A stretch of 64,000 bases of DNA from CAYSGL01 sp964520985. Its GTDB lineage: Bacteria > Pseudomonadota > Alphaproteobacteria > Micavibrionales > Micavibrionaceae. Every line of letters begins with the position of its first letter. Within the stretch, counting starts at the first letter, position 1. The DNA is taken from NCBI GenBank assembly GCA_964520985.1, contig CAZFPB010000004.1, positions 1-64,000 of the forward strand. Reading direction: 5' to 3'. A model generated the notes under the pieces. It saw only the letters and a list, made by a program, of their open reading frames with translations, ran no database searches and was not told where the DNA came from. The position numbers and the translations under genes were made by a program. Shown here one piece after another: positions 16,660 to 23,136 of the stretch.

Positions 16660-16791
16660 CTCGGTAGGTTTAAATCTTGAAGATCTAGGTTGAAAATGCT
16701 CTGTGATAAATATTTCAGAGTTGAAAAGCTTTAACCTTGTCTACGAAGAATAAATTATGTTCTCACTAATAGTATCATAGTATCCACTAAA

Positions 16792-17031
16792 TCAACCGTA
16801 AAGCAGCATTAAAATTTCATTTTCCTCAATATTTCCTAAATAATGAAGTTCTCTAGTCTCGATTAACCTATCGTAATCTTTACCAGATAATGAAAATTTG
16901 ATGGGGTTGTATTGAGAAAAGTGAGTTAATTCAATAGTATAACGGGTAGGAACTGCGAAGATATATGTAATCTTATACCAAGTACTATTAATTACTAATA
17001 TATCTCCAAGTTTTAATGATTTAAATTCCAT
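16792..17031 (-). CDS. LLY-tail protein, last gene of the minus array
   Basis: The 79-residue protein begins MEFKSLKLGDILVI, the basic-Gly-Asp opening of the SH3-like type I members, and ends EENEILMLLYG. Here the tail uses codons CTG CTT TAC GGT and no gene overlaps it. The Leu-Leu-Tyr is therefore kept at protein level, not just as a start-codon context. Function unknown. Confidence 0.8.
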   Translation of the reverse strand: MEFKSLKLGDILVINSTWYKITYIFAVPTRYTIELTHFSQYNPIKFSLSGKDYDRLIETRELHYLGNIEENEILMLLYG

Positions 17032-17191
17032 GATTAATTTTATAAGCTATAAAAGCTACTAGAGCTATAGCTAATATAACAGGAATAGCCTGGAACCATA
17101 ATTTGATCCAGTTCTTCTTATTTGCATTCTTCCACAGCATATACCATTTAGGTTTGGTTATTCTGTGTTTTGGAAAATTGATAATGGTCAT
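17021..17191 (-). CDS. Small membrane protein inside the LLY array
   Basis: The ATG at 17191 is nested in the Tyr codon of the upstream gene's LLY (TATG), the same geometry as true array members. The 56-residue product has a basic aromatic N-terminus and one transmembrane helix (AIPVILAIALVAFIAYKI). It lacks the LLY tail. It is one of only two non-tail genes in the block. Confidence 0.65.
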   Translation of the reverse strand: MTIINFPKHRITKPKWYMLWKNANKKNWIKLWFQAIPVILAIALVAFIAYKINHGI

Positions 17192-17366
17192 AGAGGAGTT
17201 CCAAGGCTTCGTTGGTGGCTGGCGTAACTTCATCTAGAGAACAAATAAATTCTTCGCCGGTTTCTATAAAATTTAAAACTACTACATCTTTATATACAAA
17301 TTCCACTACAGCTAACTTCTCATAATATTTATAAAATACAAAGGCATCTTTAACTATGCCTATCAT
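17148..17366 (-). CDS. LLY-tail protein with C-terminal extension
   Basis: The 72-residue product carries NEALELLYD and then continues for ten more residues (HYQFSKTQNN...). The downstream gene's ATG is nested in the TATG of LLY. The tail was probably terminal in an ancestor and extended by stop loss. The N-terminal part is a compact beta domain (VVEFVYKDVVVLNFI). Confidence 0.75.
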   Translation of the reverse strand: MIGIVKDAFVFYKYYEKLAVVEFVYKDVVVLNFIETGEEFICSLDEVTPATNEALELLYDHYQFSKTQNNQT

Positions 17367-17572
17367 TCCAATCTACCAGAATCATTTAACTTTAAGTTAT
17401 CTCCGTACACAGTCATTGAATATTTAGCAATTGATTGTAATCTTTCTTTCTCTGAACCAAATAAATCTACCTTAGCAGCAGAACAGATTACATACATATT
17501 AGTACTTTTCTCTGCGATTACAAAGTATAAAGCTTTTTGATATTCAACTAAATCACCTTCTGTAAACTTCAT
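17363..17572 (-). CDS. Type I array protein that lacks the LLY tail
   Basis: The 69-residue product starts MKFTEGDLVEYQKALYF like other type I members but ends LNDSGRLE with no LLY. It overlaps the next gene by four bases. It looks like an array member that lost its tail, for example by an early stop or frameshift near the end. Confidence 0.75.
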   Translation of the reverse strand: MKFTEGDLVEYQKALYFVIAEKSTNMYVICSAAKVDLFGSEKERLQSIAKYSMTVYGDNLKLNDSGRLE

Positions 17573-17579
17573 ATAAACC

Positions 17580-17801
17580 TCAAAAGTATAACAATTCGGC
17601 GATTGTTTCGTTTGGTAACAATTCTACTTGATCTACTGTTATAGTTGTTTCTATAGTATTTGTTACTGTAAATTCATTACTTCTTAACATCATGGTTGTA
17701 GTAAAAGGTAACTCTATATTTATAGCTCTAGGACTTACTACATCTTTTACTTTATATATCTTATCTTTATATTTAATTATGTTATCTATTTTATATTTCA
17801 T
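17580..17801 (-). CDS. LLY-tail protein, type I
   Basis: The ATG at 17801 gives MKYKIDNIIKYKDKIYKV, aligned with other type I starts, and has a GAG site. A TTG at 17846 would add 15 residues but lacks support. The 73-residue product ends NETIAELLYF. The body is beta-rich and threonine-rich. Function unknown. Confidence 0.75.
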   Translation of the reverse strand: MKYKIDNIIKYKDKIYKVKDVVSPRAINIELPFTTTMMLRSNEFTVTNTIETTITVDQVELLPNETIAELLYF

Positions 17802-17842
17802 TTTTATTTCACTCTTAACTAGGTACTTTAGTATAGAACTAG

Positions 17843-18064
17843 TCAATCTCTATAAAGGAGTTTATAAGCCTCGTCGGAAGTCGAAATGAGCATATCTGCT
17901 GATAACCACAAATAAAAAATATTTTCATTATTTGCATATTTACAAAATTTTATTTTGTAGTAATAACCATGATCTTTGTAATAACGTTTGATATTAGTAT
18001 AAGTACCAATCAGACCTTGGTGCTCACATTGCGTAACATATACTTCGTCGTTAGGTTTAATCAT
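17843..18064 (-). CDS. LLY-tail protein, type I
   Basis: The 73-residue product starts MIKPNDEVYVTQCEHQGLIG and ends DEAYKLLYRD. It overlaps the upstream gene by eight bases, its ATG lying inside that gene's LLY codons. A small SH3-like barrel is inferred from the G-x-G and alternating hydrophobic strands. Confidence 0.8.
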   Translation of the reverse strand: MIKPNDEVYVTQCEHQGLIGTYTNIKRYYKDHGYYYKIKFCKYANNENIFYLWLSADMLISTSDEAYKLLYRD

Positions 18065-18404
18065 ATAATAACCCAGTCACTTCATCTGCTTTTATTAACT
18101 CTAAGTTAGGATTGAAAAATTTAATTATAGTCTCTCCATTATTAAACCACACCGTTATGTAAGGCCTTTCTGGTAGTCTACTTTTAGTTCTATACACAAA
18201 ACCTTTTTTGTCAGCGAGGTGGGTTAGGTTGCGATGGTGGATGCTTTTGATGCGTCCCGCTAGCCAATAGGCTGTTACGTAGACTGGATCGTTTTCTTTG
18301 AAGTTGTGAGTTCTATCAAAGTCTTCGTGCTGTTGTTTCCACTTCTGATGAACATTTTCCAGTACGTCAGTTCCCATAGGGAATTTATGTCTACCCTTCG
18401 GCAT
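18057..18404 (-). CDS. LLY-tail protein, longer type I
   Basis: The ATG at 18404 is nested in the upstream LLY codons; an earlier in-frame ATG would overlap more. The 115-residue product has a basic N-terminal extension (MPKGRHKFPMGTDV), then FKENDPVYVTAYWLAGRI in the type I style, and ends DEVTGLLYD. It is one of the two longest members. Confidence 0.75.
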   Translation of the reverse strand: MPKGRHKFPMGTDVLENVHQKWKQQHEDFDRTHNFKENDPVYVTAYWLAGRIKSIHHRNLTHLADKKGFVYRTKSRLPERPYITVWFNNGETIIKFFNPNLELIKADEVTGLLYD

Positions 18405-18705
18405 ATAATAACTCCGTTGCTTCATTCCATACAACTAAATCTTTTACGTCAATAGGAAGTAAGTGAGAATATTTATCATTTGATCCTGGAACAATTCCTT
18501 CACACCTTACCCAAGGATCTTCAGGAACGTCTGCACTATAGTATCCTTGATGAGTAACCGTGAATACTTGACCTGCTTTGAGATAATAGATCGCAGACAT
18601 CTTCGGACGACTTCTGACATCTCTTATTAGGATTACCTTCGTACCATTATTAAAGATGATTTTATGTCGTTTAAAACCCTGCTTAGTGTTCCAGTGAGTT
18701 GTCAT
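18391..18705 (-). CDS. LLY-tail protein, longer type I
   Basis: The 104-residue product has a basic start (MTTHWNTKQGFKRHK) and a type I core (NNGTKVILIRDVRSRPK, GQVFTVTHQGYY) and ends NEATELLYAEG. The upstream tail uses TAC for Tyr, so no ATG is nested there and this gene starts just after that stop. This fits the nesting rule. Confidence 0.75.
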   Translation of the reverse strand: MTTHWNTKQGFKRHKIIFNNGTKVILIRDVRSRPKMSAIYYLKAGQVFTVTHQGYYSADVPEDPWVRCEGIVPGSNDKYSHLLPIDVKDLVVWNEATELLYAEG

Positions 18706-18706
18706 A

Positions 18707-18907
18707 CTATTGTCCGTATAATAATTCTGTTATTTCATTTACAGGCAAAACACTATCTCTACTAACCGTACAAAAATAACCTTGAATATCTATAACACAC
18801 CAATAAGTATTTATACTTTCAATAGTAACTAGGAATAAAGTTATCTTATCCTCATAATATAATCTCCCTAACCAATAACATTTATCTCCTACTTTCAGTT
18901 CACTCAT
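18707..18907 (-). CDS. LLY-tail protein, type I
   Basis: The ATG at 18907 lies in the upstream LLYE codons (eight-base overlap). The product of 66 residues is MSELKVGDKCYWLGRLYYED... with an NEITELLYGQ end. The KVGDKC opening is the clearest type I signature. A longer in-frame ORF upstream is overlap shadow. Confidence 0.8.
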   Translation of the reverse strand: MSELKVGDKCYWLGRLYYEDKITLFLVTIESINTYWCVIDIQGYFCTVSRDSVLPVNEITELLYGQ

Positions 18908-19115
18908 ACAACAAACTCGATTCTTCAGTATTAGGATATAATTCTTCTTTTCGAACAGTGAAGACATAACCATGATAAGGAACATACACATCTAAATATC
19001 TATTGTTCAAAAGATTAAAAGACTTATAAACTTCACACTCAGTAAGAAATGTTTGTTTTGTATGAAAGTTATAAGCTTTAATTTTAAACTTGTCGCCTTT
19101 TTGATATTCATTCAT
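18900..19115 (-). CDS. LLY-tail protein, type I
   Basis: The 71-residue product is MNEYQKGDKFKIKAYNFHTK... ending EESSLLYE. Its ATG overlaps the preceding gene by eight bases in the TATG arrangement. The body alternates aromatic and charged residues, as expected of a small beta barrel. Confidence 0.8.
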   Translation of the reverse strand: MNEYQKGDKFKIKAYNFHTKQTFLTECEVYKSFNLLNNRYLDVYVPYHGYVFTVRKEELYPNTEESSLLYE

Positions 19116-19317
19116 ATATCAACTCCAAGCCTTCGGACCAGGGCAGTAGTTCGTGCGCCATAAAAAAATTAAAGCGTTGAATTTCTTGTTGTCCGTACCA
19201 CCTATCTCTTAAGTCTTTGTAAGCTACGTAGTATTTATTGTTCTCTCTATGTTGAATAGTTCCTGATCTTTGTTTAGAAAGTATCCAAACTTTATCACCT
19301 TCTTTAAATTTAGTCAT
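19108..19317 (-). CDS. LLY-tail protein, type I
   Basis: The ATG at 19317 is nested in the upstream LLYD. The product of 69 residues begins MTKFKEGDKVWILSKQRSG and ends SEGLELIYE, a Leu-Ile-Tyr variant. The G-T-I-Q and Y-Y-V-A-Y strands fit an SH3/KOW-like fold. Function unknown. Confidence 0.8.
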   Translation of the reverse strand: MTKFKEGDKVWILSKQRSGTIQHRENNKYYVAYKDLRDRWYGQQEIQRFNFFMAHELLPWSEGLELIYE

Positions 19318-19516
19318 ATAACAATCTCGAAATTTCGTTGTCAAATTCTAAATCTTGTTCAGTGTAATAAAACGTAGAGCCGTTGAAGTTCATCATAACT
19401 GCACAAGTATCGTCGTTATGTAGATTGACCGCCACAACAATTCCTAACATCTTATAAGTAAAGTACTTAGAAGAATTAATAAAAACTCTATCGCCGTGTT
19501 TAAATCTACTATCCAT
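19310..19516 (-). CDS. LLY-tail protein, type I
   Basis: The 68-residue product begins MDSRFKHGDRVFINSSKYF and ends NEISRLLYD. It has an eight-base nested overlap with the preceding gene. The middle shows LGIVVAVNLHNDDTCAVMM, two antiparallel strands around a polar turn. Confidence 0.8.
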   Translation of the reverse strand: MDSRFKHGDRVFINSSKYFTYKMLGIVVAVNLHNDDTCAVMMNFNGSTFYYTEQDLEFDNEISRLLYD

Positions 19517-19706
19517 ATAAAAGCTCTGATATTTCCGAACGTGGTATTATTTCTTCCGGCTTAATCCAGCGTACATGTTTTCCTACTGTAGGACTCTCTG
19601 TCAGTATCATATAATACTTATCAAACGTTCCTTTGATGATACCTTTGCGCACTTCTCCAGTAGGCCATAAAAAAAATATATTAGTCCCTAAAGGATAAGA
19701 ATTCAT
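19509..19706 (-). CDS. LLY-tail protein, type I
   Basis: The 65-residue product begins MNSYPLGTNIFFLWPTGEV and ends SEISELLYG. Its start overlaps the upstream stop by four bases. The strand pattern RKGIIKGTFDKYYMIL matches other members. No catalytic residue stands out. Confidence 0.8.
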   Translation of the reverse strand: MNSYPLGTNIFFLWPTGEVRKGIIKGTFDKYYMILTESPTVGKHVRWIKPEEIIPRSEISELLYG

Positions 19707-19903
19707 ATATACAATAGCTCGTGAGCTTCAGTTATTTCAACTATTTCAAATTCAAAAACATTTAAATGACTGCCAGAGTTAATAGGAAGTACTCTATAAT
19801 TATATTCTTGATCGCTAAGCAGTTGTTCAATCACTACGTACTTATTAAGAAAAGCACAATACATCATTTGATTTACTTTATATTTGTGTAAATCTTTACG
19901 CAT
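19703..19903 (-). CDS. LLY-tail protein, type I
   Basis: The ATG at 19903, nested in the upstream LLYA codons, gives a 66-residue product, MRKDLHKYKVNQMMYCAF..., ending TEAHELLYI. An upstream in-frame ATG at 19924 is less likely because it breaks the eight-base overlap rule of the array. Confidence 0.75.
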   Translation of the reverse strand: MRKDLHKYKVNQMMYCAFLNKYVVIEQLLSDQEYNYRVLPINSGSHLNVFEFEIVEITEAHELLYI

Positions 19904-20105
19904 AGAGTAGTTTACCTGCTTCATCTAGTTTTAATAAGTGGTGTTCATAAAACATTATAGTTCTTTTAAATCCGTACTGCTCAAACTCAACTTCAAACAT
20001 AGTTTTAGCTAGCAAGCTAAAATGAATCCGACGAACAACGCCGATGTGAGCACCAAAACCGAAATCTTCACTTAAAATACTAACTACCTCACCTTTTTCA
20101 AACAT
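19896..20105 (-). CDS. LLY-tail protein, type I
   Basis: The ATG at 20105 gives MFEKGEVVSILSEDFGFGAH..., 69 residues, ending DEAGKLLYA. The GEVVSIL opening and the VVRRIHFSLLAKTMFEVEF strands match type I. It overlaps the upstream gene by eight bases. Confidence 0.8.
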   Translation of the reverse strand: MFEKGEVVSILSEDFGFGAHIGVVRRIHFSLLAKTMFEVEFEQYGFKRTIMFYEHHLLKLDEAGKLLYA

Positions 20106-20307
20106 ATAACAACCTCGCTGCTTCAGTTCCGAATTCCAGAGCATCTTCGTAATAATAATTACTATGATCTAAATTGTCTATAGCAATAACGTAAGCCTGA
20201 GGTTTAGTATCTACTAAATGAGTAACTGTTCCGAACAAACCTTTTTTAAAATCCCAACCAGATTTAACAATCATTATGCGATCGCCTAATTTAAATTTAG
20301 GTTCCAT
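20098..20307 (-). CDS. LLY-tail protein, type I
   Basis: The ATG at 20307 is nested in the upstream MLYGT codons (11-base overlap). The product of 69 residues is MEPKFKLGDRIMIVKSGWDF..., ending TEAARLLYV. A longer in-frame ORF reaching 20427 is read-through of the neighbour's sequence and is rejected. Confidence 0.8.
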   Translation of the reverse strand: MEPKFKLGDRIMIVKSGWDFKKGLFGTVTHLVDTKPQAYVIAIDNLDHSNYYYEDALEFGTEAARLLYV

Positions 20308-20533
20308 ATAACATCTCACAAACTTCGTCGTACACAAACATATCCCAAGAATTAACATGCACAACTTTAAAAGCCGCTTTAATATATTGTTTATCAGTTC
20401 TGAATGAAAAGAAATCAACGGCCGCACGATCGCCCACTAAAACTAAATTAGAGACGATGGCAGTGTCTTTGTCCGGCAACACAGCATAATATTTTAAATT
20501 AGGGTTACTAAGTAATTTTTGAACGTTATCCAT
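20297..20533 (-). CDS. LLY-tail protein, type II-like
   Basis: The ATG at 20533 lies in the upstream LLYG codons. The product of 78 residues is MDNVQKLLSNPNLKYYAVLP..., ending DEVCEMLYGT (Met-Leu-Tyr variant). The N-terminus is a helix rather than the FKxGD barrel, and the phrase VSNLVLVGDRAAVDFFSF matches type II genes upstream. Confidence 0.8.
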   Translation of the reverse strand: MDNVQKLLSNPNLKYYAVLPDKDTAIVSNLVLVGDRAAVDFFSFRTDKQYIKAAFKVVHVNSWDMFVYDEVCEMLYGT

Positions 20534-20789
20534 AAAGCAGCTCCGCAATTTCTGTGGCGGGCCAACAAACAAAAGACTCGTTAAAAGTAGTTTCGGAAAA
20601 CACGCCAAATCTATAGTCTACATTTTTCCTCAAATCTTTATAATCAAATCTAACAAATTCACTTCCTGATTCTTGACCTTTACAAATTTGAATATTGTAT
20701 ATAACAAACCTAAGTCCAAAAGATTCACTATGGATATAGAATTTATCAAAAATATTTAAATTGTATTTCAATAATTGAAATTGAGTCAT
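20526..20789 (-). CDS. LLY-tail protein, type II
   Basis: The 87-residue product starts with a helix (MTQFQLLKYNLNIFDKFYI), continues with FVIYNIQICKGQESGS and FVRFDYKDL, and ends TEIAELLYG. The I-x-NI...FDY pair of strands defines type II, six or seven genes at the start of the array. The N-domain is clearly different from type I, while the tail is the same. Confidence 0.8.
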   Translation of the reverse strand: MTQFQLLKYNLNIFDKFYIHSESFGLRFVIYNIQICKGQESGSEFVRFDYKDLRKNVDYRFGVFSETTFNESFVCWPATEIAELLYG

Positions 20790-20793
20790 TTAA

Positions 20794-21057
20794 TCACATA
20801 TACAAAAGTTTAAACGCCTCAGTAAGAATACTAACAGAATAGTTATCTAACTTTGATATTCTTAAAGTTCCGGCGAAATTCCAATCTTTAGAAGATTGTT
20901 GGAAATCGATATAATCAAAACCTAAGCTTTCTTCTCCTACCCTTATATTTTTTATAACGTATAAATTACCTTCATATTCTTTATTTATAAAAGTAAGAAC
21001 AAATTCAGAGTGGCCGAAGGCCATATAATCTTTCATAAGTTTAAAGGTATCATTCAT
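20794..21057 (-). CDS. LLY-tail protein, type II
   Basis: The 87-residue product has helix MNDTFKLMKDYMAFGHSE, then FVLTFINKEYEGNLYVIKNI and LGFDYIDF, and ends EAFKLLYM. It is separated from its neighbours by two and four bases, without nesting. Its closest sibling by layout is the next gene upstream (21060-21323). Confidence 0.8.
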   Translation of the reverse strand: MNDTFKLMKDYMAFGHSEFVLTFINKEYEGNLYVIKNIRVGEESLGFDYIDFQQSSKDWNFAGTLRISKLDNYSVSILTEAFKLLYM

Positions 21058-21059
21058 AA

Positions 21060-21323
21060 TTATTCCAAATATAATAATTTAAAAGATTCAGTTGGTACTT
21101 CTATTGTGTACCATTGTGTTGAAGATTCGCTTAGCCAACCAGTAAACTTTCTTCTGGTAGAATCTTCTAAACCGTAATAAGTAAATTTACAGTAGTTAGA
21201 TGTTCCAGTTGTCTCAGAAACTATATCTTTGATGTGATATCTAATTTTATTAGAATCTCTAGTTAAAATTAATTCTTTGTGACCTTCGGCAATCAAATCT
21301 CTTAACTGTTCCATAGTAAACAT
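21060..21323 (-). CDS. LLY-tail protein, type II
   Basis: The 87-residue product starts MFTMEQLRDLIAEGHKELIL, continues RYHIKDIVSETTG and CKFTYYGLED, and ends ESFKLLYLE. The helix followed by H-x-E-L-I-L-T aligns with 20794-21057 (GHSEFVLT), supporting duplication. It overlaps the previous gene by one base. Confidence 0.8.
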   Translation of the reverse strand: MFTMEQLRDLIAEGHKELILTRDSNKIRYHIKDIVSETTGTSNYCKFTYYGLEDSTRRKFTGWLSESSTQWYTIEVPTESFKLLYLE

Positions 21324-21583
21324 TACACAGCTCCGTATAATAGATCACTAATTTCATTACAAGGAATCAATATCCACATATTAACTACAGTATCAGGATA
21401 TACCACATCAGTAAATAGATTACCATAAGTGAGACTATTATAGTCACAAACAACTCTATGTGGATGAACCTTTATTTTACTTATAGTGCCGACTACTTTA
21501 TTATTATGAACAAAAGTAATGTAAAATCTTTTATTTTTTTTATTTTTTAAAAATTCCATATTAGTCACAGGTTTAGTATCCAT
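21323..21583 (-). CDS. LLY-tail protein, type II
   Basis: The 86-residue product begins with a basic helix (NMEFLKNKKNKRFYITFVH), continues GTISKIKVHPHRVVCDYNSL, and ends NEISDLLYGAV. Its ATG is nested in the LLYGY codons of the upstream gene (11-base overlap). Confidence 0.8.
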   Translation of the reverse strand: MDTKPVTNMEFLKNKKNKRFYITFVHNNKVVGTISKIKVHPHRVVCDYNSLTYGNLFTDVVYPDTVVNMWILIPCNEISDLLYGAV

Positions 21584-21788
21584 ATAATAATTTGGACGCT
21601 TCAGTATAAAGAATCATTTCTTCATCCTCTAGGATGCAAGTATTTTGCTTTGTTCCGTATTCTACTTTATACCAATTCCAATGAGCGTCGTACGCCAACA
21701 CGGTTCCTACTTTACCGTTCCAAGAGTACTGTTCGTTATTTACAATAATAACTTTATCTCCGATTTGAAACTGCATATTTACTCTCAT
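21573..21788 (-). CDS. LLY-tail protein, type I
   Basis: The 71-residue product begins MQFQIGDKVIIVNNEQYSWN, continues GKVGTVLAYDAHWNWYKVEY, and ends EASKLLYGY. This is the most typical SH3/KOW-like member: a G-D-K-V start, a G-K-V-G-T-V turn and a Y-K-V-E-Y strand. It sits among type II genes. Confidence 0.8.
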   Translation of the reverse strand: MRVNMQFQIGDKVIIVNNEQYSWNGKVGTVLAYDAHWNWYKVEYGTKQNTCILEDEEMILYTEASKLLYGY

Positions 21789-22021
21789 AAATATAAAAGT
21801 CTATATTCTTCCGTAAACGGTTGAATAGTATAAACAGCATTTAAAGTTGTTATTGATATAGTAGTTTTCGATAACTTCAAAATCTCGAATCTACTAAATT
21901 CAAAATCTAAATATTTATCTTTTATTTTTAAATTAGTGACTAAAAAAGGAACTCCAAAATATTTACTCTGAAATACCCACTCACCGTTTAAATTAGTTTT
22001 GATACGTTCAAAGTTATTCAT
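21785..22021 (-). CDS. LLY-tail protein, type II
   Basis: The 78-residue product is MNNFERIKTNLNGEWVFQSK..., continues FLVTNLKIKDKYLDFEFSRF, and ends EEYRLLYL. A four-base ATGA overlap links it to both neighbours. Confidence 0.8.
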   Translation of the reverse strand: MNNFERIKTNLNGEWVFQSKYFGVPFLVTNLKIKDKYLDFEFSRFEILKLSKTTISITTLNAVYTIQPFTEEYRLLYL

Positions 22022-22272
22022 AAATACAATAACCTGAATTCTTCTGTTATTTGAAATATATCATATACAGCTTCATTAAGTCGTTCGTAATCAATATAAG
22101 TTCTGTCAGCTATTTTAAGTTTGTCATCTATTAAAATATAATCAAAAACTATATCGTATTGTCTTAATTCTATATCAGAGAGTATATAAGTATAAAGCCT
22201 GCTACCTGCTTTGGTTAAAATTAATTTGTCGTCTGTTTCTAAAATTTTTTTTAATTTTTCTGTATTAGTCAT
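22018..22272 (-). CDS. LLY-tail protein, type II, first gene of the array
   Basis: The 84-residue product is MTNTEKLKKILETDDKLILT..., continues YILSDIELRQYDIVFDYIL, and ends EEFRLLYL. It has a strong AAAGGAG site, whereas many downstream genes have only nested or coupled starts. Translation of the array may therefore load mainly here. Confidence 0.8.
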   Translation of the reverse strand: MTNTEKLKKILETDDKLILTKAGSRLYTYILSDIELRQYDIVFDYILIDDKLKIADRTYIDYERLNEAVYDIFQITEEFRLLYL

Positions 22273-22313
22273 ACCAAACTCCTTTTGAGTTATTTACCCC
22301 CCCTTCTTAAATA

Positions 22314-22342
22314 ATTATATAACAAGTAATTATTTTTTTAAA
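22314..22342 (-). promoter_or_regulatory. Candidate promoter of the LLY array
   Basis: On the minus strand TTTAAA is followed after 17 bases by TATAAT, 42 bases upstream of the first array gene. A run of seven G lies in the leader. The -10 is perfect but the -35 is poor. The FliA-like box of the plus-strand genes is absent here, implying different control. Confidence 0.5.
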
Positions 22343-22629
22343 TATTTATTTTTTATTTTTTTTTAAAAAATTTTATTAGTGTCTGAGGACCTCTAGTCTG
22401 TGTGTCGAGTTTCTGGTCACACCGTATACCCCTTCGACAGAATCAATAATATCAACATATTAACCTGTCTAATTATTAGTGAAGATTTATATACACTGTA
22501 CAATAAATATATACCTATAATCATTGCCATATTCAGCTGTACATCAATATGTATACACTCTAATATATTCAATAACATACACTAGTATTACAATAAACTC
22601 TAATATATACACATACATATAATATAAAT
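22343..22629. other. Gene-free divergent control region
   Basis: The 22273-22690 stretch has no convincing gene. It holds A/T tracts near 22330-22375, a GC-richer island at 22381-22440 where TGTCGA pairs with TCGACA around an inner GTGTG/CACAC pair, two copies of ACTCTAATATAT (22557 and 22597) and three TATACAC motifs. It separates leftward and rightward transcription and could hold regulatory sites or an origin; neither is shown. Confidence 0.5.
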
Positions 22630-22656
22630 TAAAGTTATTTCCATATGTGACGATAA
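22630..22656 (+). promoter_or_regulatory. FliA-like promoter 1
   Basis: TAAAGTTA, 11-base spacer, GACGATAA, then GTATATTATAA. The -10 ends 34 bases before the first plus-strand gene. This is the weakest -10 of the set (GACGATAA against GCCGATAA). Confidence 0.75.
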
Positions 22657-22690
22657 GTATATTATAAGGCACGCAACAAGGGAGTACACA

Positions 22691-22834
22691 ATGGACTACA
22701 TGATCACATACCACAAGGACTATACCAAGGTGTATTTCCCTGCTACTAACCATACTATCAAGCTAACCAAGGGCAGTGAGCCTACTCATGGACAGCTTAA
22801 GACTATCGCTCAACAATTGATTAAAAAGGGTTAA
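22691..22834 (+). CDS. Small unknown early protein
   Basis: The 47-residue product (MDYMITYHKDYTKVYFPATN...) has an AAGGGAG site and ends QQLIKKG. It is the first gene after promoter 1 and too small for motif calls. The mix of strands followed by a helix suggests a compact domain. Confidence 0.65.
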   Translation: MDYMITYHKDYTKVYFPATNHTIKLTKGSEPTHGQLKTIAQQLIKKG

Positions 22835-22838
22835 TAGT

Positions 22839-23012
22839 ATGCCTAGGTATATAGCTGTTACCACGTGTAAGACTATTAATGGTAGAACTATTGAGTTTCA
22901 TGTGGTGTTGGATAAGCTTAATAGGGTATGCGTGTTTAGCTCTATGGGTATTGATCAGGCTACTAGGAAGGCGGAACAATTAAATAAGGCTATGGTTGGT
23001 ACTATTCAATAG
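22839..23012 (+). CDS. Small unknown early protein
   Basis: The 57-residue product (MPRYIAVTTCKTINGRTIEF...) has two strands and a C-terminal helix (QATRKAEQLNKAM). It starts four bases after the previous stop. The beta-beta-alpha layout is similar to that of the 22691 gene and of 26012-26179, perhaps a small repeated fold. Confidence 0.6.
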   Translation: MPRYIAVTTCKTINGRTIEFHVVLDKLNRVCVFSSMGIDQATRKAEQLNKAMVGTIQ

Positions 23013-23136
23013 GTTAGCTATTAGACTATGGACAATATAGCATACCTAGGACACTTTAATTACTTTGTGTTTGTAGTAGTTCTTTATAGTTACTATATAT
23101 AGCATATATTTATAAATTTGTCAATAGGAGTAAATT

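Noticed and set aside
18908..18991. Hydrophobic N-terminal extension of the LLY gene at 18707
   Set aside because: It overlaps the upstream gene fully and the ATG at 18907 sits in the upstream LLY codons.
20308..20427. N-terminal extension of the LLY gene at 20098
   Set aside because: It is read-through of the neighbour in another frame; the nested ATG at 20307 fits the array rule.
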